A stretch of 7,131 bases of DNA from Chloroflexota bacterium (lineage in GTDB: Bacteria > Chloroflexota > UBA4733). The notes under the pieces are model-generated. The model did no database searches. It was not told where the DNA came from and worked only from the letters and a program-made list of their open reading frames with translations. Shown here in pieces: positions 1-5,905 of the stretch (positions within the stretch are counted from its first letter, which is position 1; the number at the start of each line of letters is the position of its first letter). The stretch covers positions 1-7,131 of the forward strand of contig JAMCTA010000101.1 of NCBI GenBank assembly GCA_023381895.1, in the 5' to 3' direction. A program made the translations under genes and the position numbers.

Positions 1-459
1 GTCGTTCTCATTGATGATTGGAAGCACGCGACAGTCGAAGCAGTTCAGGAGCGTGGTACGCGCATTGAGATAGCTTTGCCGGTTGCTGAGATCCTGGCGG
101 GTCAGGAGCGCTTGAGCCACCGGCACGCCAAGCTCTCGGAACACCTGGTCCCACTGGCGCATGAGCAGAGCTTGACCGACGGCGGCCAGCACTTGTTTCC
201 GTGGCACATCCTTGGTATCCACGCTGACTCCGAGCCGCTCGCGACCAGCAGCCGCTGCCCCGGATGTCACGAGTGCAATTATCGCACCGCGCTGCAGCAG
301 CGTTCCGATTTGCTGGCCGATCTGCCGTAGCGCTGCCGGGGAGATAGCATCACCCCCTGCTGTGAGGGTGCTAGTGCCTACTTTCACGACGATCCGCGAA
401 TAGCGCAGCACAGCGCTGGAAACCGGAAGGGTCTCAAGCGTTGGTAATTGGTGTGTCAA
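1..459 (-). CDS. proB: Glutamate 5-kinase, N-terminal part (runs off left edge)
   Basis: Catalyses ATP-dependent phosphorylation of L-glutamate to gamma-glutamyl phosphate, the first and feedback-controlled step of proline synthesis, in the cytoplasm. The 153 visible codons show the amino-acid kinase fold in order: RIVVKVGTSTLT (residues 22-33, phosphate-binding Lys and Gly), LVTSGAAAAGR (63-73), the KQVLAAVGQ helix, AQALLTRQD, and PIINEND ending at the window edge; this last segment belongs to the substrate site. The C-terminal half, and any PUA domain, lie outside. The start is uncertain. TTG at 459 (chosen) has a GGGAG-type Shine-Dalgarno 7 nt upstream, and GTG at 462 is adjacent. GTG at 411 gives an N-terminus closer to the usual family length but has no Shine-Dalgarno. 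The gene lies downstream of the DnaQ-UvrC gene on the same strand with a gap of about 120 bp, so readthrough from it is possible. Confidence 0.93.
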   Translation of the reverse strand, partial: MTHQLPTLETLPVSSAVLRYSRIVVKVGTSTLTAGGDAISPAALRQIGQQIGTLLQRGAIIALVTSGAAAAGRERLGVSVDTKDVPRKQVLAAVGQALLMRQWDQVFRELGVPVAQALLTRQDLSNRQSYLNARTTLLNCFDCRVLPIINEND

Positions 460-580
460 CACGCCTCTCCCGGTGCCGCCTTCTGCCCTGCGAGTATACG
501 CGACAAGCTGGGCACGTGGGGGACGCATCATCTGCCGCTCCGGTGAGGGGGCCACCAATGTGTCTCAATGCGCCGTCAAG

Positions 581-2317
581 CTACGAGATGGAAGCCGCAG
601 ACTCCTCGCTGTCGTCGCGAGCAGCGAGAACCGTTGGGACAGTGAAGAGGTCGAAGGCTTCGATCGCACGGTAGAGAGAGGTCGCAGCGTTGCGCGGGTG
701 GGCAGGATCGATCGCGACAGTGCGAAAGTGCTCCACATTGCGCCGGAGCCAGCTGGCGATAATGTGGAGCTCATCGAGCTGATCGTTGCTCACGAAAGAC
801 TGGGCGGTGCGTTCTTCAGGCACGTAGACTTGATCTAGCCAAGTCTCTAGAGAGGTGATGGAGTCGTTGCCGGGATGTACCTCGCGGTGGGCGCGGAGGA
901 GTCCTTCCTGGATGGCGAAGAGAGCAATGCATCCTGGGAGGCGTGCTCGCGTCAGAATAACGACGTGGCATTCCGCGATGGTGCTGCTGAGCTCATGTTG
1001 AGCTTGGAAGACGCGCTCGAGTTCGTGAGCGGCGTCACGTAGTGCTGCGGCTTCTTCGAACTCGAGGTTTTCTGCGAGGGCGTCTCGCTCCTCCTCCAGT
1101 TCTTCGATGAGCCGCGCAGTCTTTCCCGAGAGCAAGTCTTGGATCGTGTGGATTGCTTGGGCATAGTCCCCTTCGCTTGCCTCACCCGCACATGGGGCGA
1201 GGCAGCGCCCCATCTGCCCGTAGACGCAGAGTGGTGTCTCGCCGGGAATGATGGGACCGGTGCATCGTGGCAGCCGCAAGCGATTCTGGAGCTGCTCTAC
1301 GACAGACTGCACAAGTGTGGCGCGACGGAAGGGACCGTAGTAGGTAGCACCATCGGCTTGTACTTGGCGGGTCACGTTGAGTCGGGGAAAGCGGTCCTGT
1401 GTGCTGAGTTGCAGGTAGGGATATTGCTGGTAATCACGCTGGGCTTGATTGCCTGCCGGGAGCAGCTGTTTGATCAGACGTGACTCGAGTAGCAATGCCT
1501 CAAGCTCTGAGCCGGTCTCGATGTGCTCAATGGTTTGTACATTGGAGAGTACGCGCCGCAGCCGGTAGGGTTCACGGACCCCCGGACGGAAGTGTGATTG
1601 CACACGGCGTTGCAGGTTGACAGCCTTGCCAACGTAGACGAGGTGGCCTGAAGCGTCACGGAGTAGATACACTCCTGGTGCTTTCGGAAGCTGCCGTATT
1701 TGTGCCAGCAGATCACGGTCACGCTTGCCTGTGCGCTGATATTGCAGCCGGACGAGACCACGCACACCCTGCACGCCCTGGTCTCTCGCTATGTCAGAGA
1801 GCGCGAGCAGCGCCGCGTAGGTGGTGTGAGCATCGGCTGCGGCCCGGTGCTTCTCCGCTACCGGGATTTCCAGGTGCGCCGCTACTCTATCCAGTGCTGC
1901 TGAAGGCAGCAAAGGCAAGAGGCGCCGAGCTAAGCGTGCGACACAGAGGGTGGTAGCGCGGTAAGAGATACCGATTCGGCGAAATTCCTCGCGTAGGAAG
2001 CCGTAGTCAAACACAGCATTGTGGGCGACGAGTATTGCGTCACCCAGGAAGGAGAATAGCTCCGGGGCAATCTCAGCAAAGCGGGGCGCGGTAGCCACCT
2101 GGTCCAGCGTAATGCCTGTGAGGCGGGTGATCTCTGGTGGTAGACCCACTTGGGGGTTGACCAAGCTGGAATAGGTATCGACTATTCCACTAGGTCCGCA
2201 GCGAAGCGCACAGACTTCAATCAAGGAGTCGTGTAGCGGGCTGAGTCCGGTGGTCTCCACATCAAGGATGATGACGGATTCGATGATGGAGGAGCGGCGG
2301 TCGCATCCTCGTGTCAA
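581..2317 (-). CDS. DnaQ-like 3'-5' exonuclease fused to UvrC-like GIY-YIG nuclease
   Basis: A 578-residue DNA repair-type fusion. Residues 16-175 are a DEDDh exonuclease: ILDVETTG (Asp19, Glu21), HNAVFD (Asp104), and H157 with D162 as the final motif. Residues 210-290 are a UvrC-type GIY-YIG nuclease: PGVYLL (Tyr217), VYVGKA (Tyr228, Lys231), Arg238, the ALLLE motif (Glu278) and Asn290, matching the known UvrC active-site residues. Cys352, 364, 372 and 376 have the 12-8-4 spacing of the UvrC iron-sulfur cluster cysteines. A Glu-rich UVR (UvrB-binding type) helix pair spans about 401-436. The rest resembles the start of the UvrC C-terminal part, but the RNase H-like 5'-incision domain and HhH motifs are absent. 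Cho-like or DnaQ-UvrC fusion proteins are known in actinobacteria and other phyla. The predicted role is damage-directed incision plus end trimming, which is inference. The TTG start is effectively forced: an in-frame TAG lies 9 nt upstream, AGGGG lies 6 nt upstream, and the next GTG would remove the catalytic Asp19. Confidence 0.93.
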   Translation of the reverse strand: MTRGCDRRSSIIESVIILDVETTGLSPLHDSLIEVCALRCGPSGIVDTYSSLVNPQVGLPPEITRLTGITLDQVATAPRFAEIAPELFSFLGDAILVAHNAVFDYGFLREEFRRIGISYRATTLCVARLARRLLPLLPSAALDRVAAHLEIPVAEKHRAAADAHTTYAALLALSDIARDQGVQGVRGLVRLQYQRTGKRDRDLLAQIRQLPKAPGVYLLRDASGHLVYVGKAVNLQRRVQSHFRPGVREPYRLRRVLSNVQTIEHIETGSELEALLLESRLIKQLLPAGNQAQRDYQQYPYLQLSTQDRFPRLNVTRQVQADGATYYGPFRRATLVQSVVEQLQNRLRLPRCTGPIIPGETPLCVYGQMGRCLAPCAGEASEGDYAQAIHTIQDLLSGKTARLIEELEEERDALAENLEFEEAAALRDAAHELERVFQAQHELSSTIAECHVVILTRARLPGCIALFAIQEGLLRAHREVHPGNDSITSLETWLDQVYVPEERTAQSFVSNDQLDELHIIASWLRRNVEHFRTVAIDPAHPRNAATSLYRAIEAFDLFTVPTVLAARDDSEESAASIS

Positions 2318-2347
2318 ACGGTACCCCTATTCCCACTGCTGGGCACT

Positions 2348-2376
2348 ACAGTACCGATATTTTGCCTGCCAGGCAA
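2348..2376 (-). promoter_or_regulatory. Candidate promoter of the DnaQ-UvrC gene
   Basis: On the minus strand, TTGCCT (2376-2371) and TACTGT (2353-2348) are separated by exactly 17 nt and resemble -35 and -10 boxes at 4/6 and 3/6 positions. Transcription would start near 2341 and give a leader of about 24 nt containing the AGGGG site before the TTG start. The -35 box coincides with one arm of the palindrome at 2362-2376. The match is weak and unproven. Confidence 0.25.
2362..2376. promoter_or_regulatory. Palindrome TTGCCTGCCAGGCAA, possible operator
   Basis: Six-base arms TTGCCT and AGGCAA are separated by GCC. It lies in the intergenic region between the divergent DnaQ-UvrC and kinase genes and overlaps the proposed -35 box of the former. 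Its size and place suit a repressor site. The binding protein is unknown. Confidence 0.35.
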
Positions 2377-2400
2377 TAGTGTAGGGGGAGGGTCGGCTCT

Positions 2401-2414
2401 GACACGTACGTGTC
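2401..2414. promoter_or_regulatory. Perfect 14-bp palindrome GACACGTACGTGTC, possible operator
   Basis: A perfect uninterrupted palindrome about 75 bp upstream of the chosen start of the sensor kinase. An alternative in-frame GTG start at 2410 falls inside it, which argues that this stretch is regulatory and that translation starts further down. It would suit a dimeric regulator, possibly the response regulator encoded downstream (autoregulation), but nothing in the sequence names the binder. Confidence 0.45.
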
Positions 2415-2475
2415 GCGTGGGGATGGGCGGCTTGTTGTGGCGCCGGAACCAAGAGAGACGGGGGGGTATACTGCA

Positions 2476-2483
2476 GAGAGGAG
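2476..2483 (+). promoter_or_regulatory. Ribosome binding site GAGAGGAG of the sensor kinase
   Basis: Strong Shine-Dalgarno match ending 4 nt before ATG 2488. It decides the start against the upstream in-frame GTG at 2410, which has no comparable site. A TATACT hexamer lies just upstream at 2467-2472. Confidence 0.6.
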
Positions 2484-2487
2484 TCGT

Positions 2488-3630
2488 ATGGCAGCCCGGA
2501 GTGAGTCTCTTCCACTACAGCCGCGCGCGGTGCGGTTGCGGGATTTCCTGCGGGATCTCCCGCTGTTTCAAAAGCTCTTGATCGCGAATACCGCCCTGGT
2601 GGCGTTGGGGACAGTCTTTGGTTACTGGTTCACGCGCCACCACGCAACACAGACCAATGCCTGGTGGACAGTCGTGGTTGGCGTCAGCAGCGTTGCCGTG
2701 TCTCTACTGATCAACTCGGTGATTTTGCGGGCAGCGCTTTCTGCCATCGAGCCCCTACGACAGACTGTTGAGCAGGTTCGTCGCGGCAATCGCTCTGCAC
2801 GTGTCCAGCGCCCCTTCTTCAGTGACCCTGATCTCGATCGCCTCGGTCAAACGCTCAATCGGCTGCTCGATACGGTAGAGGTGCAGCAGCATGAGCTCGA
2901 GACGCAGCTCCGTCGAGTGCAGGCACTGTCGGCAGCAGTCATCCGTGCGCAGGAGCAGGAGCGCAGGCGAATCGCGCTGGAACTCCACGATGAGGCAAGC
3001 CAAGCCCTCACCGCGATCATCGTGGGACATCGAGTCATCGATCAGCTCGAGGACATTAAAGAAGTCCGGAAGCAATCGCGAGCTCTCCGCGAGCTCACCG
3101 CTGCAACTCTTGATGATCTGCACCGGCTTATCGTGGAGCTTCGCCCTAGCCTGCTGGAGGAGCGCGGCTTGGGACCAGCTGTTCGCTGGCATGCGAGTGA
3201 GTTTTCTCACCGATTTGGTATCCCGGTCCAAGTTCGGGTCGATGGTCTCCAGGAGCGTTTGTCTGCCGAGATAGAGACAGGACTGTTCAGAATTGTCCAG
3301 GAGGCTTTGACGAACATTGCACGGCATGCCCAGGCACGGCACGTGCGGGTCCTGCTGCAGCGGATCACGGCTGGGATCATGGTGATTGTGGAGGATGACG
3401 GAGTCGGTTTCGATGTGCACAAGGTACGTACGGAGGCAGACCTCCCCGGTCTTGGGCTCATCGGCATGCACGAGCGCGCGACTGCCCTGCATGGAATGTG
3501 TTGCATCACTTCCCATCCAGGTGTAGGGACAAGGATCGAAGTGCATATTCCTGATAGCTTGGCTGGCATCTGTGCCGAAGCCAAAAAAGAGGAGGCAGTT
3601 GATGACAAAGATTCGAATCCTGGTAGTTGA
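2488..3630 (+). CDS. NarL-family membrane sensor histidine kinase
   Basis: Senses a signal, autophosphorylates on His and passes the phosphate to the regulator encoded next to it. The 380 residues (from ATG 2488) show two transmembrane segments at about 27-48 and 59-84, joined by only about 10 residues. There is therefore no extracellular sensor domain, and the signal is probably membrane-borne or cytoplasmic. A HAMP linker (IEPLRQTVEQV) and a coiled coil follow. The HisKA_3 dimerisation box is ERRRIALELHDE with phospho-acceptor His167. The ATPase domain has the N-box EALTNIARHA (272-281), DDGVGFD (303-309) and GLGLIGMHERA (321-331). This is the NarL/DegS/LiaS class, which partners LuxR-type regulators. 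The last ten codons overlap the regulator gene. An in-frame GTG at 2410 would add 26 residues but lacks a ribosome binding site and lies in a palindrome. The stimulus cannot be told from the sequence. Confidence 0.93.
   Translation: MAARSESLPLQPRAVRLRDFLRDLPLFQKLLIANTALVALGTVFGYWFTRHHATQTNAWWTVVVGVSSVAVSLLINSVILRAALSAIEPLRQTVEQVRRGNRSARVQRPFFSDPDLDRLGQTLNRLLDTVEVQQHELETQLRRVQALSAAVIRAQEQERRRIALELHDEASQALTAIIVGHRVIDQLEDIKEVRKQSRALRELTAATLDDLHRLIVELRPSLLEERGLGPAVRWHASEFSHRFGIPVQVRVDGLQERLSAEIETGLFRIVQEALTNIARHAQARHVRVLLQRITAGIMVIVEDDGVGFDVHKVRTEADLPGLGLIGMHERATALHGMCCITSHPGVGTRIEVHIPDSLAGICAEAKKEEAVDDKDSNPGS
3588..3595 (+). promoter_or_regulatory. Ribosome binding site AGAGGAGG of the response regulator, inside the kinase gene
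   Basis: A near-consensus Shine-Dalgarno sits 6 nt before ATG 3602 within the 3' end of the kinase gene. It fixes the regulator start at 3602 rather than the upstream in-frame GTG 3572, and it implies translational coupling. Confidence 0.75.
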
Positions 3631-4297
3631 CGATCACGCCGTTCTCCGCGCCGGATTGCGGGCATTGTTCACACTCCAGCGCGACATGGAGGTCGTCGGG
3701 GAAGCAAGCGAAGGTGACGATGCTATTGGGCTTGCGGAACAGTTGCAGCCTGACGTGGTGCTTATGGATATCTCCCTGCCGGGTGTAGGAGGTGTCGAAG
3801 CGACACGGCGAATTGCGCACGCCAAGTCCCATCCGCGTGTGTTGATGCTGACGATGTTCGATAATCCCCACTACCTCTTCGAGGCTTTGCAGGCTGGAGC
3901 GGCCGGATACGTTCCCAAGCGAGCGGCGGATGCTGAGCTTCTGAGTGCCATTCGCGCAGTGGCGCGTGGCGAATCGTTTCTCTACCCGAGTGCGGCCAAG
4001 GCGCTCATCACCCAGTTCCTCGAGCAAGGTCGCGAGCGTCAGGATTCCTACGATCTGCTCACAGCACGGGAGAAAGAAGTGCTGCGTCTCATCGCCGAGG
4101 GCTACACAAACAAGCAGATTGCCGACATGCTCTACGTGAGTCCCAACACGGTGGAAGTGCATCGCAGTCGCATCCGGGAGAAGCTCAACGTCCACGATCG
4201 CACGGAGATTCTGAAATATGCACTCAGTCGCGGGCTCATTGAGTCTCTACCTTCGCTGCCTGGGGCCAAGAGCGCGTTAGAGGGCTCGGATAGCTAA
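3602..4297 (+). CDS. NarL/FixJ-type response regulator with LuxR DNA-binding domain
   Basis: Transcription regulator of 231 residues. The receiver domain (about 4-122) has the acidic pair Asp10/Asp11, phospho-acceptor Asp56 in VVLMDISLP, Thr84 (LMLTMF) and Lys106 (GYVPKRA), so all switch residues are present. The LuxR/GerE helix-turn-helix spans about 152-206: LTAREKEVLRLIAEGYTNKQ (153-172), then the recognition helix region SPNTVEVHRSRIREKL. Length is typical for the class. The gene overlaps the kinase by 29 bp, has its own strong ribosome binding site, and is certainly the kinase's partner. Targets are unknown. Candidate sites include the palindromes upstream of the kinase (autoregulation) and, less surely, the following exporter gene; both are inference. 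The TAA stop (4295-4297) coincides with the outer edge of the left repeat block. Confidence 0.95.
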   Translation: MTKIRILVVDDHAVLRAGLRALFTLQRDMEVVGEASEGDDAIGLAEQLQPDVVLMDISLPGVGGVEATRRIAHAKSHPRVLMLTMFDNPHYLFEALQAGAAGYVPKRAADAELLSAIRAVARGESFLYPSAAKALITQFLEQGRERQDSYDLLTAREKEVLRLIAEGYTNKQIADMLYVSPNTVEVHRSRIREKLNVHDRTEILKYALSRGLIESLPSLPGAKSALEGSDS

Positions 4298-4335
4298 GAC
4301 AAGGTTCAAATCCGGTCGGTTAGATATGACAGTCG
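4295..4335 (+). repeat. Left copy (L) of repeat block bordering the MFS gene
   Basis: The block has an outer part TAAGACAAGGTTCA (4295-4308), a 16-nt spacer containing TCCGGTCGG, and an inner part TATGACAGTCG (4325-4335). Its reverse complement appears at 5906-5936, with 12 of 14 outer and 9 of 11 inner bases equal and a spacer shortened to 6 nt. A same-orientation copy is at 5833-5875. It begins on the stop codon of the response regulator. Such paired inverted blocks are typical of transposable-element ends. Confidence 0.65.
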
Positions 4336-4357
4336 AGCGTACCATTGTGTGTGCTCG

Positions 4358-4405
4358 CCTGGCAAGTATAGTCCTGGTGTTGATGCCAAGAACCAACCTG
4401 CCAGG
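4358..4405 (+). repeat. Inverted repeat CCTGGCA / TGCCAGG in the leader region of the MFS gene
   Basis: Seven-base perfect arms at 4358-4364 and 4399-4405 enclose 34 nt, which contain a further imperfect stem (TGGT/ACCA). It could be a stem-loop or two operator half-sites. No T-run follows, so it is not a standard terminator for the two-component operon. Confidence 0.3.
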
Positions 4406-4452
4406 AGGGGCCCATAGGCACGACGGATGGTACACGGTCGGTGGTCGGGAAG

Positions 4453-4481
4453 TTGCCGGTCAGTCGAGTGGTAGGTAGTAT
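4453..4481 (+). promoter_or_regulatory. Candidate promoter of the MFS gene
   Basis: TTGCCG (4453-4458) and TAGTAT (4476-4481) are separated by 17 nt, each matching the sigma-70 consensus at 4/6 positions. Transcription would start near 4488 and leave about 78 nt of leader before GTG 4566. The region between the regulator stop and this gene holds no credible coding sequence. Confidence 0.3.
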
Positions 4482-4565
4482 TGGCGGGCAGGTATCGCGG
4501 CATCTACCGCGTCGTGCGGAGTGTTGAGCTGCCCGTTGGTGTAAACCGTGGTCCGGAGTGGCGCG

Positions 4566-5774
4566 GTGAGCTACCGAAGCTTGCTCGGCGAGAGGCGCTT
4601 CCTGCTCCTGCTGTTGGGGCAGACCGTCTCCACCACCGGCGACTGGTTGGCCAGCGTTGCCCTGCTCGTCTTCGCCTACGAGCGGACCGGATCGGGCCTG
4701 GCGGTGGGCGCCATGGGTCTCTTCCAGGCCCTGCCGGCGGCGGTCCTCGGCCTGATGGCGGGTGCACTGGCCGACCGCTGGGATCGCCGGCGCACCATGG
4801 CCGGCTGTGACGTAGCCCGGGCAGTTCTCACCCTTGCCCTGGCGACGCTGCCGCCGCTGCCCTTCGCCTTCGGAGCAGCGGCGGCCTTGAGCGTGTTCGG
4901 CCTCCTCTTCAGCCCGGCTTACGAGGCCACCATCCCGAACCTGGTTCCCGTAGAGAAGCTCGTCGCCGCCAACGCCCTGGAGTCCATGGTAAAGCAGGCG
5001 CTGGTCCTGGTCGGTCCAGCCCTTGGCGCCCTGGTCGTCGGGCTCTGGGGGCCGGGAGCTGCCCTCTTCTTCGACGGGGTGTCCTTCCTGGCGTCCGCCG
5101 CCACCGTTGCCGCCGCGGCCCCGCGGCGGCAACTCGCCCTGCCCGGTGCCCAGGCCGCCGTCCCTAACTTTGGCCGAGCCATCGCCGAGGGCCTGGGCTT
5201 CGTGGCGGCGCACCGGATGCTGCGTCGCTTCGTCGTGATCGACGCTTGCCGCGGCCTCGCGCTCGGCTCCATCGTCGCGCTCTCGCCGATCTTCATGGCC
5301 CGCGCCCTCGGCCTTCCCCCGGCGACCGGTGGATACCTCATTACGGCCGCTGGCGCCGGCATGCTGGGAGGGTCGCTCGTGGTTGGGTTGGTGGGGCGGC
5401 GCTGCCCGACGCGGTGGCTGCTGGTCGGCGGGATGTGGGGCAACGGCCTGAGTTACGTGCTCTTCGCGCTGATGCCGAACTTCACCGCTGCCGCCGGCGT
5501 GCGGGTGTTGACCGGCGCGTCCCTCGCCCCCAGCGGCATCGCCCGGCGGACTTTGCTCCAGATGCTCGTGCCGGACGCCCTGCGTGGCCGCGTCTTTGGT
5601 GTGCTGACGGCGACGTCCAACTTGACCAGCATGGTCTCGATGGCCGCGGGCGGAGCCCTGGCCGACATCCTCGGGATTCGCGAGGTGTACGCTCTCGCGG
5701 GACTGGTAATTGTCGCGGGTGGCGTCGTGGCCCTTGGCGTGAGCGCCCGTTCTGCGCCACGGGGGCTCAAGTGA
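4566..5774 (+). CDS. MFS efflux transporter (DHA3 / MFS_3 type)
   Basis: An integral membrane drug/proton antiporter-like protein of 402 residues. It shows the family pattern: an N-terminal GQTVSTTGDWL segment, the loop 2-3 signature GALADRWDRRRTM (67-79), NLVPVEKLVAANALESM (125-141) followed by GPALGALVVG, and PDALRGRVFGV (336-346) near the C-terminal half. About 10-12 hydrophobic helices can be traced, and the length is normal. The start was set at GTG 4566 because CCGGAG lies 7 nt upstream; an in-frame GTG at 4548 would add six residues. Base composition is markedly higher in GC (sampled lines 67-77%) than the flanking genes (sampled lines about 50-65%), and the gene sits between related inverted repeat blocks, which suggests acquisition from elsewhere. 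The substrate cannot be predicted. Related family members export macrolides, siderophores or other small molecules. Confidence 0.92.
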   Translation: MSYRSLLGERRFLLLLLGQTVSTTGDWLASVALLVFAYERTGSGLAVGAMGLFQALPAAVLGLMAGALADRWDRRRTMAGCDVARAVLTLALATLPPLPFAFGAAAALSVFGLLFSPAYEATIPNLVPVEKLVAANALESMVKQALVLVGPALGALVVGLWGPGAALFFDGVSFLASAATVAAAAPRRQLALPGAQAAVPNFGRAIAEGLGFVAAHRMLRRFVVIDACRGLALGSIVALSPIFMARALGLPPATGGYLITAAGAGMLGGSLVVGLVGRRCPTRWLLVGGMWGNGLSYVLFALMPNFTAAAGVRVLTGASLAPSGIARRTLLQMLVPDALRGRVFGVLTATSNLTSMVSMAAGGALADILGIREVYALAGLVIVAGGVVALGVSARSAPRGLK

Positions 5775-5832
5775 CCACCATCGCTGGGATAACAACCATT
5801 GATCGTCACGTAGAGGCGACCGTTGGCGAGGT

Positions 5833-5875
5833 TTAGATATGGTTCAGGCTCCGGTGGGACCGCACATGATAGTCT
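5833..5875 (+). repeat. Internal right copy (X) of the repeat block, same orientation as L
   Basis: Outer part TTAGATATGGTTCA (5833-5846), an 18-nt spacer containing TCCGGTGGG, and inner part CATGATAGTCT (5865-5875). It shares GGTTCA, TCCGGT-GG and ATGAYAGTC with the left copy in the same order. Together with the inverted copy at 5906-5936 it forms a large hairpin. Confidence 0.6.
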
Positions 5876-5905
5876 CGCCGCCACCACCAGAGGCCGGAAC
5901 CGCCT

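Noticed and set aside
493..498. TATACT on the minus strand upstream of proB as a -10 box
   Set aside because: The position 17 nt upstream reads CCCCAC, so only half a promoter is visible.
2467..2472. TATACT hexamer upstream of the kinase as a -10 box
   Set aside because: No -35-like hexamer lies at a suitable distance, and the transcript start would fall within the ribosome binding site.
2755..3546. 263-codon minus-strand open frame opposite the histidine kinase
   Set aside because: The opposite strand has every kinase motif in order, and this frame has no recognisable domain.
4301..4320. GGTTCAAATCC resembles the T-arm of a tRNA, suggesting a tRNA gene or attachment site
   Set aside because: The flanking five bases do not pair, no acceptor, D or anticodon arm can be drawn, and the same bases recur in the repeat blocks at 5841 and 5928, which explains them better.
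4306..4503. 65-codon minus-strand open frame between the regulator and the MFS gene
   Set aside because: No family resemblance, no good ribosome binding site, and it overlaps the repeat block and candidate promoter.
4541..4554. AACCGTG followed by GTC, resembling an inverted partner of the left repeat just before the MFS start
   Set aside because: Only the heptamer matches, the inner ATGACAGTC partner is missing, and the similarity could be chance.
4320..5795. 491-codon minus-strand open frame across the MFS gene
   Set aside because: Its translation is rich in Gly, Arg, Gln and Glu with no recognisable fold, while the plus strand encodes a clear transporter. It is an antisense artefact of high GC.
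5246..5836. 196-codon plus-strand frame overlapping the MFS gene end
   Set aside because: Out of frame with the transporter, Arg/Pro rich and without motifs, so it is a shadow of the GC-rich gene.
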